DNA of 12,806 nucleotides, from positions 1 through 12,806 of the forward strand of contig JADGJG010000763.1 in the NCBI GenBank assembly GCA_027596195.1. Direction: 5' to 3'. The position numbers and the translations under genes are program-made. The notes beneath the pieces were generated by a model. That model had not been told where the DNA came from and made no database searches. It worked only from the letters and a program-made list of their open reading frames with translations. The stretch's first letter is position 1, and every line of letters begins with the position of its first letter. Positions 12,383 to 12,806 of this stretch are shown piece after piece. The stretch comes from Podochytrium sp. JEL0797 (taxonomy: Eukaryota > Chytridiomycota > Chytridiomycetes > Chytridiales > Chytriomycetaceae).

Positions 12383-12472
12383 CTGCCACGCGGAATCACG
12401 GTCTCAGTACTAACACCACCGGCCATCTGAATAGCGCAAAGTGATGGCAGAAATGTGGAGTAGCTTTCTGTT
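12381..12472. repeat. 92-base direct repeat, copy 1
   Basis: It matches 12518-12609 at 82 of 92 positions with no gaps (hand alignment). The first 71 bases contain inverted ends TCTGCCA (12382-12388) and TGGCAGA (12445-12451). Read on the plus strand this copy has stops (TGA, TAG) where copy 2 is open, so if the repeat was ever coding in that frame this copy is decayed. Confidence 0.85.
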
Positions 12473-12517
12473 AGAAAACATATGTATATTTTATATTGCG
12501 AAGGAGTTTCTCCAACA

Positions 12518-12609
12518 ATCTGCCACGCAGAATCACAGTCTCAGTATTAACGCCACCGACCATCAGAGTAGCGCAAATTGATGGCAGAAATGGGGAGTAT
12601 CTTTCTGTT
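12518..12609. repeat. 92-base direct repeat, copy 2
   Basis: It begins 137 bases after copy 1 and ends with the same CTTTCTGTT. The same inverted ends, TCTGCCA and TGGCAGA, lie at 12519-12525 and 12582-12588. The spacer between the copies (12473-12517) is AT-rich with no recognised feature. Both strands give open peptide readings, so the coding strand, if any, is unclear. Confidence 0.85.
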
Positions 12610-12650
12610 GATTTATTAAGCAATAAACCAATTTTTTAATCTCCCAAAAA

Positions 12651-12806
12651 ATGGTGGGGAAATCCCGTTCTCTGAGAGCCAGTCAAGCTAAAGCAGCAGC
12701 TGCGAGGGGTATTCGGCTTGTTCCTGCCATAACTGCAACTTTAGCAGTTTACCCTGCGCGGCCTGGGGTGGGTAGTGAAGAGGATGCCGCAAGCATAACT
12801 CGAGGG
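12651..12806 (+). CDS. Open frame running off the window end (possible 5' part of a gene), unknown
   Basis: ATG at 12651 opens 52 codons without a stop to the last base. The start (MVGKSRSLRASQAKAAAARG) is basic and Ala-rich, and a VPAITATLAVYPARPG segment follows. No family is recognised; short basic starts of this sort occur in host and transposon proteins alike. It lies 41 bases after the repeat pair in AT-rich DNA. Chance is possible at this length. Confidence 0.35.
   Translation, partial: MVGKSRSLRASQAKAAAARGIRLVPAITATLAVYPARPGVGSEEDAASITRG

Overview
The window is eukaryotic nuclear DNA. Every recognisable gene is cut by short GT-AG spliceosomal introns (49 to 171 bases), several with T-rich stretches before the acceptor and one with a yeast-type TACTAAC branch site. 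The small minus-strand gene has the eight-cysteine plus GPI-tail layout typical of fungal cell-surface proteins. This, together with the many small introns, suggests a fungus, and the intron density suggests an early-diverging lineage. That placement is inference; no rRNA or other marker is present.

Layout, left to right. 1-693: upstream region with a 57-base-period tandem duplication and a short uORF that stops one base before the next gene. 694-5261 (+): full-length ABCB/P-glycoprotein-type ABC transporter, 8 exons, 1315 aa, all ATPase motifs intact. 5262-5760: convergent intergenic region. 5761-6318 (-): small cysteine-rich, probably GPI-anchored protein, 2 exons, 151 aa. 6319-6728: divergent promoter region. 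6729-10464 (+): MCM4, a subunit of the MCM2-7 replicative helicase, 14 exons, 935 aa. 10465-11020: intergenic region with two strong hairpins. 11021-12095 (+): mitochondrially targeted crotonase-fold (enoyl-CoA hydratase-like) protein, 3 exons, 319 aa, lacking both catalytic glutamates. 12096-12806: possible minus-strand gene fragment, two 92-base direct repeats (89% identical) with inverted TCTGCCA ends, and an open frame running off the window end.

The genes do not form a pathway. They are ordinary neighbours: drug/lipid export, cell surface, DNA replication and mitochondrial acyl-CoA metabolism.

The most unusual signal is compositional. In the exons examined, third codon positions run from C-rich at the 5' end to G/T-rich at the 3' end and reset after the next intron, always in the direction of transcription, including in the minus-strand gene. 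All splice models were made by eye from reading frame, splice consensus and family conservation. The three long models give exact multiples of three.
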